Of a stretch of 13,649 nt of DNA, positions 1-6,540 are shown piece after piece; position 1 is the first letter of the stretch, and every line of letters begins with the position of its first letter. Source of the stretch: Usitatibacter sp035624355. GTDB lineage: Bacteria; Pseudomonadota; Gammaproteobacteria; Burkholderiales; Usitatibacteraceae. The stretch is from NCBI GenBank assembly GCA_035624355.1, contig DASPRQ010000062.1, positions 1 to 13,649 on the forward strand, given 5' to 3'. The position numbers were made by a program, and so were the translations under genes. The notes under the pieces are model-generated. The model was not told the origin of the DNA and did not search any database. It was given only the letters and a program-made list of their open reading frames with translations.

Positions 1-300
1 ACCGGCGCGGACCTCGAGCGCGCCGGCGCGCGCGCCGGCCTCTATCACGCGACCGCGGCGGGCGAGACGACGTGGTTCGGCTTCGCGCAGGCGATCTTCG
101 AGCTGTGGGCGGCGCGCGCGGGGGCCGCCTTCAGGCCGCCGCGCCTCGTCCCGATCCCCGCCCGCGACTATCCCACGCCCGCGCGGCGGCCCGCGAACTC
201 GGTGCTTTCCAACGAGCGGCTGCTCGCCACGTTCGGCGTGCGCCTCGCGCCCTGGCGCGAGGGGCTCGCGGAAGCGATCTCAGAGCTGCCCCTCGACTGA
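1..300 (+). CDS. rfbD: dTDP-4-dehydrorhamnose reductase, C-terminal fragment (5' end outside window)
   Basis: This is the last 99 codons of a reading frame open from base 1 to a TGA at 298-300. Enzymes of this family (RfbD/RmlD, NAD(P)H-dependent short-chain reductases) carry out the last step of dTDP-L-rhamnose synthesis, which feeds O-antigen or other surface polysaccharides. Visible family features are a GLYHATAAGETTWFGFAQAIF stretch near the start of the fragment, matching the usual 'YH..gaGetSW..FA.aIf' element. After it come the 'YPTPARRPANSVLSN' segment, typical of the substrate-binding part of the C-terminal domain, and a closing 'FGVRLAPWREGL' helix. The Rossmann fold and the YxxxK catalytic motif lie upstream and cannot be checked. 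The gene is convergent with the kinase and overlaps it by 21 bases, with no terminator hairpin seen between them. The rest of a rhamnose cluster is probably to the left (inference). Confidence 0.88.
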   Translation, partial: TGADLERAGARAGLYHATAAGETTWFGFAQAIFELWAARAGAAFRPPRLVPIPARDYPTPARRPANSVLSNERLLATFGVRLAPWREGLAEAISELPLD

Positions 301-2145
301 GCGCCGGTCGCGCGGCCGCGAGAGGGCGAAGCACACGCGGCCCTCTACGTTGGAGACGAGCTCGATGCGGTAGCCCCGCTGGCGGGCGAGGCGGGCGGTG
401 TGGAAGAGTCCGATGCCGAGACCGCCCGTGCGCTCCGTCGGCTCGCGAAAGAGGACGCGCACGACGGCCTCGGGCACGGGGCTCCCGGTGTCGCACACGC
501 TGATCATGACCCCGCCCTCGTCGCAGACGAAGTCGACCGTGCTCGCGATGTCCGGCTCGCGGTCCGCCTTGGCGCGCACGTTGTCGAGCGCGTTCTCGAC
601 GAAGCTGTCGAAGAGGGGTCCGGGGACGCGCGCCTCGGCGGAGATGCGCGCCTGGAGCATCACGCCCGTGCCCTCGAGCCGCCGGCCGAGGTCGTACCAC
701 CAGCCCCACGCGGTCGTGGTGAGCTCCTCGGTGGGCACCTCGGGGGTCCTCAGCTTGTCGAGGGTCGTTTGCAGGCGCCGCGTGAGCTGGGGCAGCTGGC
801 GCTGCAGGAGGCCCCCGTACTCGTCGCCCGAGTCGCGCGGGGCCATGGAGGTGAGCGCGTAGAGCGACTGGAGCAGGTTCTTCACGTCGTGGGTGAGGCG
901 CGCGCCCGTCTCGTGCACGGCCTGGAGGTAGGCGATGCGCCGGAGCGCCGACTCGCGCCGCTTGCCCTCGTAGAACTCGCCGACCACCTGGGAGAGCAGC
1001 CGCATGTGCAGGAAGAGCGCGGGGGAGAGCTCGACCTGCGTGTAGAAAACGACCTCCAGGTCGTGGACCGTGAAGCGCGAAGGGTGCCCGCGCGCCTCGC
1101 CGAAGCGGCCCTCGCTCGCGGGCGAGCGCCACTCGCCGCCCCGCACCCACGGCAGGGCCGAGATCTCCCGGAAGGCTTCGTCGAGGAAGCGGCCGGAGTC
1201 GGGCTCGGACTCCGCGAGCTCGGCGATGCGGCGCATCCAGAGCTCGAAGGGCATCCCCACGGAGAGCAGGTACCGGGAGAAGTACGTGCGCAGCCCCCCG
1301 AAGCCGCGCATCGGATTCCAGAGCACGGCGAACACGAAGAGCGCGAGCCCGAACCCGAACACGGTGAGCGAGACCGACGCCACGTAGCTCTCGGCGGTGA
1401 AGCGCATGAGCGCCATCGAGCCCAGCACGAGCACGACGCCGAGCTGGAAGACCAGCACGGCGTAGAAGAAATCGAACACCCGGCCCGCCGCCGGCACCTC
1501 GGGCCCCAGCGGCCAGACCGCGAGCGCCACGAGGATCACCGGGAGCGCGAACCGGGTGGCGTCCTCGGCCTGGGTCGGCATGCCGACGCCCCCGAGGATC
1601 AGCACCGGCACCGCCCAGAGCAGCAGCAGCGCGAGCACGTAGGCGAACGCGATGAGGTAGAAGCGGTTGCGGCGCGAGGCTTCCACGGTGAACACGCGCC
1701 CGCCCAGGATCCCGAGCAGCAGGAGGAGCCACGTGACGATGATCCAGCCGGCGAGGAAGTAGAGCGTGACCGCGGTGATCGCGAGCAGGAGCACCACGGC
1801 GAGCGGCTCGAGCTGGCGTTCCGCGGCGAAGAACGGCTGCCAGAGCAGGAACAGGCCGAAGTGGACGAGCAGCCAGATTCTCTGGAAGACCGCTCCGGGT
1901 TCCGAGAACAGCGCCACGTGCAGGGCGAGCAGCATGGCGATCACCACCCAGCGCGGGTCGCCGGAGAACCTGCCGGAGAGGCGTTGCGCGAGCGGGGAGG
2001 GGGGATGCGCCAAGGACGGGATCGCGGTGCGTTGCGGCCGAGAATAATGAAAACAATCGCGGTGCGCCATGAAGCGGGCGGCGTCGGGCTTTCGACAGGC
2101 GGTGTCGGTGCTCGGACGGATTCCCGGGCATGCCTCCCGGGTCAT
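280..2145 (-). CDS. Multi-pass membrane sensor histidine kinase (orphan in this window)
   Basis: A 621-residue protein if the ATG at 2145 is used. Seven or eight hydrophobic segments lie between about residues 66 and 275. A GAF-like region follows (about 318-395), then a dimerisation/phosphoacceptor helix with the H-box LTHDVKNLLQ (His 419). The C-terminal HATPase domain has an N-box ENALDN (517-522), a G1 box DTGSP (552-556) and a G2 box GGLGIGL (574-580). The HDxKN type of H-box resembles PrsK-like kinases of exopolysaccharide and PEP-CTERM systems; this is a family resemblance only. The phosphoryl acceptor should be a response regulator, but none is encoded in the window. The start is uncertain. 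Residues 1-60 look unlike a folded domain, and an in-frame ATG at 2070 or TTG at 2013 would still keep every membrane segment. None of the three has a clear ribosome binding site. It is transcribed away from the pilin gene. The signal sensed is unknown. Confidence 0.87.
   Translation of the reverse strand: MTREACPGIRPSTDTACRKPDAARFMAHRDCFHYSRPQRTAIPSLAHPPSPLAQRLSGRFSGDPRWVVIAMLLALHVALFSEPGAVFQRIWLLVHFGLFLLWQPFFAAERQLEPLAVVLLLAITAVTLYFLAGWIIVTWLLLLLGILGGRVFTVEASRRNRFYLIAFAYVLALLLLWAVPVLILGGVGMPTQAEDATRFALPVILVALAVWPLGPEVPAAGRVFDFFYAVLVFQLGVVLVLGSMALMRFTAESYVASVSLTVFGFGLALFVFAVLWNPMRGFGGLRTYFSRYLLSVGMPFELWMRRIAELAESEPDSGRFLDEAFREISALPWVRGGEWRSPASEGRFGEARGHPSRFTVHDLEVVFYTQVELSPALFLHMRLLSQVVGEFYEGKRRESALRRIAYLQAVHETGARLTHDVKNLLQSLYALTSMAPRDSGDEYGGLLQRQLPQLTRRLQTTLDKLRTPEVPTEELTTTAWGWWYDLGRRLEGTGVMLQARISAEARVPGPLFDSFVENALDNVRAKADREPDIASTVDFVCDEGGVMISVCDTGSPVPEAVVRVLFREPTERTGGLGIGLFHTARLARQRGYRIELVSNVEGRVCFALSRPRDRRSVEGQL
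2093..2107. promoter_or_regulatory. Candidate enhancer (activator-binding) inverted repeat upstream of the sigma-54 promoter
   Basis: CGACA at 2093-2097 and TGTCG at 2103-2107 form a perfect 5-base inverted repeat around a 5-base spacer. The repeat ends 86 bases before the -24 element of the pilin promoter, so it lies about 110-125 bases upstream of the expected transcription start. That is the usual range for NtrC-family activators acting on sigma-54 polymerase. A second, looser dyad (GTCG 2083-2086 with CGAC 2093-2096) overlaps it. The dyad is short and could arise by chance in GC-rich DNA. It also falls inside the kinase reading frame if the kinase starts at 2145, but upstream of it if the start is 2070 or 2013. 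The regulator is unknown. Confidence 0.3.
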
Positions 2146-2193
2146 CGGCAGGCCGCGAACGAAATGCCCAGGAATTACAATACGTTGCTATTC

Positions 2194-2209
2194 TGGCACG
2201 GTCGTTGCA
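2194..2209 (+). promoter_or_regulatory. Sigma-54 (RpoN) promoter of the pilin gene
   Basis: TGGCAC (2194-2199), five bases, then TTGCA (2205-2209) is an exact match to the -24/-12 consensus TGGCAC-N5-TTGCW, with the required 10 bases between the GG and the GC. Transcription would start near 2219-2221. That gives a leader of about 30 bases before the pilin ATG at 2251, with a ribosome binding site in place. Sigma-54 control of pilin genes is well known (for example pilA with PilS/PilR in Pseudomonas and Geobacter). Such promoters need an NtrC-family ATPase activator, which is not encoded in the window. A loose IHF-like match (TTACAA-N4-TTG, 2175-2187, two mismatches) sits just upstream. Confidence 0.85.
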
Positions 2210-2234
2210 GAATTGATCGCAGGCATCGAAAATC

Positions 2235-2243
2235 GGGAAGGGA
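2235..2243 (+). promoter_or_regulatory. Ribosome binding site of the pilin gene
   Basis: The purine-rich stretch GGGAAGGGA ends 7 bases before the ATG at 2251. This site, together with the prepilin leader that starts immediately after, fixes the pilin start. The reading frame itself stays open far upstream (back to about 400), antisense to the kinase, so frame length alone would give a wrong, much longer protein. Confidence 0.75.
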
Positions 2244-2250
2244 AACGACC

Positions 2251-2901
2251 ATGAGATCTCAACAATCCGGCTTCACGCTCGTCGAGATCGCGATCGTGCT
2301 GGTGATCATCGGCCTGCTGCTCGGGGGCATCCTCAAGGGCCAGGAGCTCATCAACAGCGCCAAGGTGAAGAACCTCGCGAACGACTTCCGCGTGATCCCC
2401 ACCTACATCTATGCCTACCAGGACAAGTTCAAGGCGCTCCCGGGCGACGACGCCGCGGTGACGACCCACGTCACGGGCGCCACCCTCGCCACGACGCCCG
2501 GCACGGTGGGCAACGGCGTGATCGAGGGCAACTGGAACTCCTCGACCCAGACCGACGAGTCGTACCTCTTCTGGCAGCACGTCCGGCTCTCCAACCTCGC
2601 GGCAGGGCCGACGGTCGTGACCGACCCGACCTACGCGCCGACCAACGCGGTGGGCGGCCGCCTGGGGATCACGAGCGCCACGACCGGGCAGACCGTCGGA
2701 GGCATCACCGGGACCTACATCGTCTGCTCGGGCGGCATCCTCGGGAAATTCGCGAAGCAGCTCGACATCCAGATGGACGACGGCAACACCGCCACCGGCT
2801 CGATGCGCGTGATCGCCGACGGCACCGCGACCGGCGGCACCGCGGTCGCCACCGCGAGCGTGGACGACGCCACCAACTACGAGGTCTGCATGGGCTTCTG
2901 A
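2251..2901 (+). CDS. Type IV pilin / pseudopilin-like protein with prepilin leader
   Basis: A 216-residue protein. The N-terminus MRSQQSG|FTLVE is a class III prepilin signal: a short 7-residue basic leader, Gly at -1, N-methylatable Phe at +1 and Glu at +5. A hydrophobic helix of about 20 residues follows (11-29). The peptidase PilD would cleave and methylate it, and the helix would pack in a pilus or pseudopilus core. The helix continues as a polar spine (about 30-60), followed by the ALPGDD segment (62-67) common in this pilin/pseudopilin group. The rest is Gly/Thr/Ala-rich and likely beta-structured. Only two cysteines occur, Cys159 and Cys213. The second is four residues from the C-terminus, which suits the disulfide-bounded D-region of pilins. 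The gene stands alone with its own sigma-54 promoter and terminator, and no assembly genes are nearby. Whether it is a major pilin, a minor pilin or a secretion pseudopilin cannot be told from sequence alone. Confidence 0.88.
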   Translation: MRSQQSGFTLVEIAIVLVIIGLLLGGILKGQELINSAKVKNLANDFRVIPTYIYAYQDKFKALPGDDAAVTTHVTGATLATTPGTVGNGVIEGNWNSSTQTDESYLFWQHVRLSNLAAGPTVVTDPTYAPTNAVGGRLGITSATTGQTVGGITGTYIVCSGGILGKFAKQLDIQMDDGNTATGSMRVIADGTATGGTAVATASVDDATNYEVCMGF

Positions 2902-2925
2902 GTCGGGATCAGGTCGGTTTTCGGA

Positions 2926-2948
2926 GGGCCCGCATCGCGGGCCCTTTT
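2926..2948 (+). terminator. Intrinsic terminator after the pilin gene
   Basis: GGGCCCGC (2926-2933), loop ATC, and GCGGGCCC (2937-2944) make a perfect 8-bp GC-only stem, followed directly by TTTT (2945-2948). It begins 25 bases after the pilin stop. No A-tract precedes the stem on the + strand, so it should terminate only rightward transcription and not the antiporter transcript arriving from the right. It marks the pilin as a single-gene transcription unit. Confidence 0.88.
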
Positions 2949-2973
2949 CGTTGGTGCGCCGGCGCTGCAGTCG

Positions 2974-4947
2974 CTAACCCGACCCCCCCTGGAGCACGCG
3001 GATCTCGGCGCGCGCGAGCTTTTCCTGCGTCCCGAGGAGCACGAGCACGTCGCCCGCCTGGAGCAGCGTCTCCGGGCCCGGCTCCACCTCGCGGTGGCCC
3101 TTGCGCCGCACGGCCGTCACCTGGACGCCGATCGCGTCGAGGTTGAGGCTGCCGAGCGCGCGGCCCACGCTGGGGGCGTCGGGCCCCACGACCAGCGTGC
3201 GCAGCCGCGGCTGGTCGAGCTCGTCGGCGTCGGTGTCGGTCATGCCGCGGAAGAAGCCGGGCGTGAGGCGGTAGCGCTCCTCGCGCACGTCGCGCAGCCG
3301 CCGCAGCACGCGGTTGAACGGGATGCCGAGCTGCATCATCGTCTGCGTGGAGAGCATGAGGGAGCCCTCGATCACCTCGGCCACGATCTCGGCGGCGCCC
3401 GCGGCCTTGAGCCGCTCGACGTCGGTGTCGTCGAAGGTGCGCACGATCACCGGCAGCTCGGGACGCAGCTCGTGCACGTGGGCGAGGATGCCGAGGGCCT
3501 TCGGCGTGTCCGCGAAGCTCACGACGACCGCCGCGGCGCGCGAGAGCGCGGCCGCGACGAGGACCTCGCGGCGGGAGGCGTCGCCGAAGACGACGGAATC
3601 GCCCGCGGCGGCCGCCTCGCGCACGCGCTCGGGGTCGGAATCGAGCGCGATCACCGGGATCTTCTCGCGCTCGAGGAACTTCACGAGCGCCTGCCCGCTC
3701 CTCCCGTAGCCGCACACGATCACGTGGCCCCGGGTCGCCATCGACTTCACGGCGAGCTCGTGCAGCGCGACCGCGCGCGAGGTCCACTCGCTCTCGACGA
3801 AGTAGAGCACGAGCCGCTCCATGTGCGCGAGGATGAGCGGGGCGGCGAGCATCGAGAGGAGCGCGGCGGCGAGCGTCACGTGCAGCGCGGTGGAGCTCCC
3901 CGTCGGCCCGGCGAGGGCCAGGGCGAGGAGCACGAAGCCGAACTCGCCGGCCGGGGCGAGGGCGAGCGCCGTGCGCAGCGCCGTGGGCTTCGCGTTGCCG
4001 GAGGCGCGCGCGAGGACGTAGATCACCGCGAACTTGCCCGCGATCAGCAGCACGAAGACGGCCGCCACCGCCGCGAAGTGCCCGACGAGCACGCGCGGGT
4101 CGAGCAGCATCCCGATCGTCACGAAGAAGAGCCCGAGCAGCACGTCGCGGAACGGCTTGATGTAGTCCTCGACCTGGTAGCGGTACTCGGTCTCGGAGAT
4201 GAGCATGCCGCCGAGGAAGGCGCCGAGCGCGAGCGAAAGGCCCGCCAGGCCGGTGGCCCACGCGAGGCCGAGGGTCACGAAGAGCACGAAGAGGACGAAG
4301 AGCTCGCTCGACTTCTGGCGCGCCACCAGGTCGAAAAGCGGGCGCATGAGCCGCTGCCCGAGGTAGAGGACGACCGCGAGGACCACCGCGGCCTTGGCGA
4401 GGGCGAGCCCCACCGCCGCGGCGATCGCGCCGGTCGGGAGTGCGAGCGCCGGGATCACCACCAGCAGCGGGATCACGGCGAGGTCCTGGAAAAGCAGCAC
4501 GCCCATCACCTGCCGGCCGAACTCCGTGTTGAGCTGCAGGCGCTCGGCGAGCGACCGGGAGACGATCGCGGTGGACGACATCGCCGCCACGCCGCCCGCC
4601 ACGAGGCCGGCGCGCCAGTCGGTGCCGGCGGCCACCGCGACCGCGGCGCCGAGCGCGAGCGTCACCAGCACCTGGGCCCCGCCGAGGCCGAACACGGTGC
4701 GCCGCATCGAGACGAGCTGCGGGAGGCTGAACTCGAGGCCCACGGAGAACATGAGGAAGACCACGCCCAGCTCCGCGAGGTAGCTCTGGGCTTCGGAGGC
4801 CCGGACGATCGCGAACGCGTAGGGGCCGATCGCCGCGCCCACGAGGAGGTACCCCAGCACCGGCGGCAGCGAAAGCTGCCGGAACAGCACGACGACCGCG
4901 ACGGCCGAGGCCAGGAGGATCAGCGCGACGGAAAGGGCGTCGTGCAT
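2974..4947 (-). CDS. KefB/KefC-type monovalent cation:proton antiporter with RCK (TrkA) domains
   Basis: A 657-residue protein from the ATG at 4947. The frame continues to a TTG at 4998, but that start would add an unlikely 17-residue polar leader and would overlap the kdsD start. Residues from about 1 to 380 form the multi-pass CPA2 exchanger domain: about 12 hydrophobic segments, an LLFQDLAVIP motif with Gln154-Asp155, and an APAGEFGFVL segment near 332-341. A cytoplasmic TrkA-N/RCK domain follows, with the nucleotide-binding loop CGYGRSGQ (412-419). A TrkA-C domain closes the protein (about 565-645). The family exchanges K+ or Na+ for H+ across the inner membrane and is gated by nucleotides or glutathione adducts. 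No KefF/KefG-like ancillary subunit is present, so the ion and ligand are not determined. It is divergent from kdsD across 50 bases. Confidence 0.9.
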   Translation of the reverse strand: MHDALSVALILLASAVAVVVLFRQLSLPPVLGYLLVGAAIGPYAFAIVRASEAQSYLAELGVVFLMFSVGLEFSLPQLVSMRRTVFGLGGAQVLVTLALGAAVAVAAGTDWRAGLVAGGVAAMSSTAIVSRSLAERLQLNTEFGRQVMGVLLFQDLAVIPLLVVIPALALPTGAIAAAVGLALAKAAVVLAVVLYLGQRLMRPLFDLVARQKSSELFVLFVLFVTLGLAWATGLAGLSLALGAFLGGMLISETEYRYQVEDYIKPFRDVLLGLFFVTIGMLLDPRVLVGHFAAVAAVFVLLIAGKFAVIYVLARASGNAKPTALRTALALAPAGEFGFVLLALALAGPTGSSTALHVTLAAALLSMLAAPLILAHMERLVLYFVESEWTSRAVALHELAVKSMATRGHVIVCGYGRSGQALVKFLEREKIPVIALDSDPERVREAAAAGDSVVFGDASRREVLVAAALSRAAAVVVSFADTPKALGILAHVHELRPELPVIVRTFDDTDVERLKAAGAAEIVAEVIEGSLMLSTQTMMQLGIPFNRVLRRLRDVREERYRLTPGFFRGMTDTDADELDQPRLRTLVVGPDAPSVGRALGSLNLDAIGVQVTAVRRKGHREVEPGPETLLQAGDVLVLLGTQEKLARAEIRVLQGGSG

Positions 4948-4982
4948 CGCGGGGCGCGTCGGCGGCTCGTGTGCAATGGATT

Positions 4983-4988
4983 TATACT
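4983..4988 (+). promoter_or_regulatory. Possible -10 element for kdsD
   Basis: TATACT (5 of 6 matches to TATAAT) lies in a small AT-rich pocket in the 50-base gap between the antiporter and kdsD. No recognisable -35 hexamer is found 16-18 bases upstream. If it is used, transcription would begin around 4994-4996, only 2-4 bases before the kdsD ATG at 4998, giving a nearly leaderless mRNA. On the opposite strand the same pocket reads TATAAA (4986-4981), which could serve the antiporter gene with a leader of about 27 bases, but no proper -35 was found there either. Confidence 0.35.
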
Positions 4989-4997
4989 TTGGGGTCA

Positions 4998-6002
4998 ATG
5001 GCCGATCTCCTGCAAGCCCACGCGGTCTCCGACGCGGAGCGCTACCTCGCGCTCGCGCGCGGCGTGCTCGACATCGAGGCCGACGCGGTGCGCGCCCTCA
5101 AGGGGCGGCTGGGCGAGGCGTTCCTGCGCGCCCACCGGCTGATGCTCGGGACGAACGGCCGCGTGGTGGTGACGGGCATGGGCAAGTCGGGCCACATCGC
5201 CCGCAAGATCGCCTCCACCCTCGCCTCCACCGGCACGCCCGCCTTCTTCATGCATCCGGGCGAGGCGAGCCACGGCGACCTCGGCATGATCACGGGCGGG
5301 GACGTGGTGGTCGCGATCTCCTACTCGGGCGAGTCCGAGGAGATCCTCAAGGTGCTGCCGATCATCAAGCGGCGCGGGGCGCCCGTGATCGCGATCACGG
5401 GGCGGCCCGCCTCCACGCTCGCGAAGGAAGCGGACGTGCACCTCGACGCGGCCGTCGAGAAGGAGGCCTGCCCGCTCAACCTCGCGCCCACCGCGAGCAC
5501 GACGGCCACCCTCGCGCTCGGCGACGCGCTCGCGCTCGCCCTCCTCGACGCGCGCGGCTTCGGCAGCGAGGACTTCGCGCTGCACCACCCGGGCGGCACG
5601 CTCGGCCGCAAGCTCCTCGTCCACGTGTCCGACATCATGCGCAAGGGCGAGCAGCTGCCCCGCAACTCGCCGGACGCGCTGCTGCCCGAGGCGATCATCG
5701 AGATGTCGAAGAAGGGCATCGGCATGACGGCGGTCGTGGGGCCGGGCGACAAGCTGCTCGGCATCTTCACCGACGGCGACCTGCGCCGCACGCTCGAGAA
5801 GCACGACGTGATCCGCAACCTGCGCGTGGGCGACGTGATGACCGCCAACCCGCGCACCATCGCGCCCGAGAAGCTCGCCGCCGAGGCCGCGCAGGTGATG
5901 CAGTCCTACCGCATCGGCGGGCGCATTCTCGTGACCTCGCCGGACGGCAGGCTCGTCGGGGTGGTGACCTTCAACGACCTGCTCGCCGCCGGTGTCGTCT
6001 AG
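4998..6002 (+). CDS. kdsD: Arabinose-5-phosphate isomerase (KdsD)
   Basis: A 334-residue cytoplasmic enzyme (E. coli KdsD has 328) that interconverts D-ribulose 5-phosphate and D-arabinose 5-phosphate, the first step of Kdo synthesis for LPS inner core. The SIS domain (about 40-175) shows GMGKSGHIARK (Lys63), the HPGEASHGDLG loop (86-96), the phosphate-binding SYSGES (108-113, with Glu112), Glu154 and the CPLNLAPTAST segment (158-168). HHPGG at 196-200 completes the active site. Lys63, Glu112, Glu154 and His196/197 appear to correspond to catalytic residues reported for E. coli KdsD. Two CBS domains follow (about 208-265 and 275-334), as in the long KpsF/GutQ family. The ATG at 4998 fits the family N-terminus; a GTG at 4971 would add nine unlikely residues. 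GGGG at 4991-4994 is unusually close to the ATG for a ribosome binding site. kdsC overlaps the end by 11 bases. Confidence 0.95.
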   Translation: MADLLQAHAVSDAERYLALARGVLDIEADAVRALKGRLGEAFLRAHRLMLGTNGRVVVTGMGKSGHIARKIASTLASTGTPAFFMHPGEASHGDLGMITGGDVVVAISYSGESEEILKVLPIIKRRGAPVIAITGRPASTLAKEADVHLDAAVEKEACPLNLAPTASTTATLALGDALALALLDARGFGSEDFALHHPGGTLGRKLLVHVSDIMRKGEQLPRNSPDALLPEAIIEMSKKGIGMTAVVGPGDKLLGIFTDGDLRRTLEKHDVIRNLRVGDVMTANPRTIAPEKLAAEAAQVMQSYRIGGRILVTSPDGRLVGVVTFNDLLAAGVV

Positions 6003-6519
6003 CCCCGAGGAAGCGCTCGCCCGGGCGCGCAACGTGCGGCTGGCGATCTTCGACGTGGACGGCGTGATGACCGACGGCACGCTCTACATCGGCGCTTCGG
6101 GCGAGGCGTTCAAGGCGTTCAACATCCTCGACGGGCACGGCGTGAAGATGCTGCAGTCGGCCGGTGTCGCGGCGGCGATCATCTCGGGGCGCTCCTCCGA
6201 GGCCGTGGCCCAGCGCGCGCGCGAGCTCGCGATCGCCCACGTGGTGCAGGGCGCGGCCGACAAGGTGGCGGCCTTCGAGGCGCTGCGCGCGAAGCTCGCG
6301 CTGGCCGCCGAGGCCTGCGCCTTCGTGGGCGACGACCTGCCCGACCTCGACGTGATGAGGTGCTGCGGGCTCGCGGTGGCCGTGGCGGGCGCGGCGGACG
6401 ACGTGAAGGCGGCGGCGCACTACGTGACGCGCGCCGGGGGCGGGCGCGGCGCGGTGCGCGAGTTCTGCGAGCTGGTGCTGCGCGCCCAGGGCCGGCTCGG
6501 CGCGTCCGCGCGGGGCTGA
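5992..6519 (+). CDS. kdsC: 3-deoxy-D-manno-octulosonate 8-phosphate phosphatase (KdsC)
   Basis: A 175-residue HAD-superfamily phosphatase (E. coli KdsC has 188) that removes phosphate from Kdo-8-phosphate. Motif I is FDVDGVMTDG (20-29) with nucleophile Asp21 and acid/base Asp23. Motif II is ISGRSS (64-69). Motif III is the DK pair at 90-91 in ADKVAAF. Motif IV is VGDDLPDLDV (112-121), with the Mg2+-binding aspartates. The short, capless C0-type layout suits a tetrameric KdsC. The start is a GTG 11 bases inside the end of kdsD in another frame; no other start would keep motif I with a normal N-terminus. The overlap and weak ribosome binding site suggest translational coupling to kdsD. Kdo-8-phosphate synthase (kdsA) is not in the window. 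Confidence 0.94.
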   Translation: MSSSPEEALARARNVRLAIFDVDGVMTDGTLYIGASGEAFKAFNILDGHGVKMLQSAGVAAAIISGRSSEAVAQRARELAIAHVVQGAADKVAAFEALRAKLALAAEACAFVGDDLPDLDVMRCCGLAVAVAGAADDVKAAAHYVTRAGGGRGAVREFCELVLRAQGRLGASARG

Positions 6520-6540
6520 AGCGGCGCGGCGTCGAGGCCC

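Noticed and set aside
131..2131. A 666-residue - strand frame over the same region as the kinase
   Set aside because: It is Arg/Ala/Pro-rich low-complexity translation of another frame. The overlapping 621-residue frame contains all the kinase motifs.
400..2250. Very long open + strand frame antisense to the kinase and continuous with the pilin, looking like an 833-residue fusion
   Set aside because: It is a GC-rich shadow frame: the composition is His/Glu/Arg/Gly-rich with no domain. The prepilin leader, ribosome binding site and sigma-54 promoter show the real gene starts at 2251.
2926..2948. The terminator hairpin as a bidirectional terminator that also ends the antiporter transcript
   Set aside because: No A-tract precedes the stem on the + strand, so the - strand transcript would lack a U-tract.
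4948..4998. Extension of the antiporter to a TTG at 4998
   Set aside because: It adds 17 polar residues not expected for the family and would overlap the kdsD start. The ATG at 4947 gives the usual length.
3094..5142. A 682-residue + strand frame antisense to the antiporter
   Set aside because: It has a Glu/His/Arg/Gly-rich shadow composition, and the opposite strand has clear exchanger and RCK motifs.
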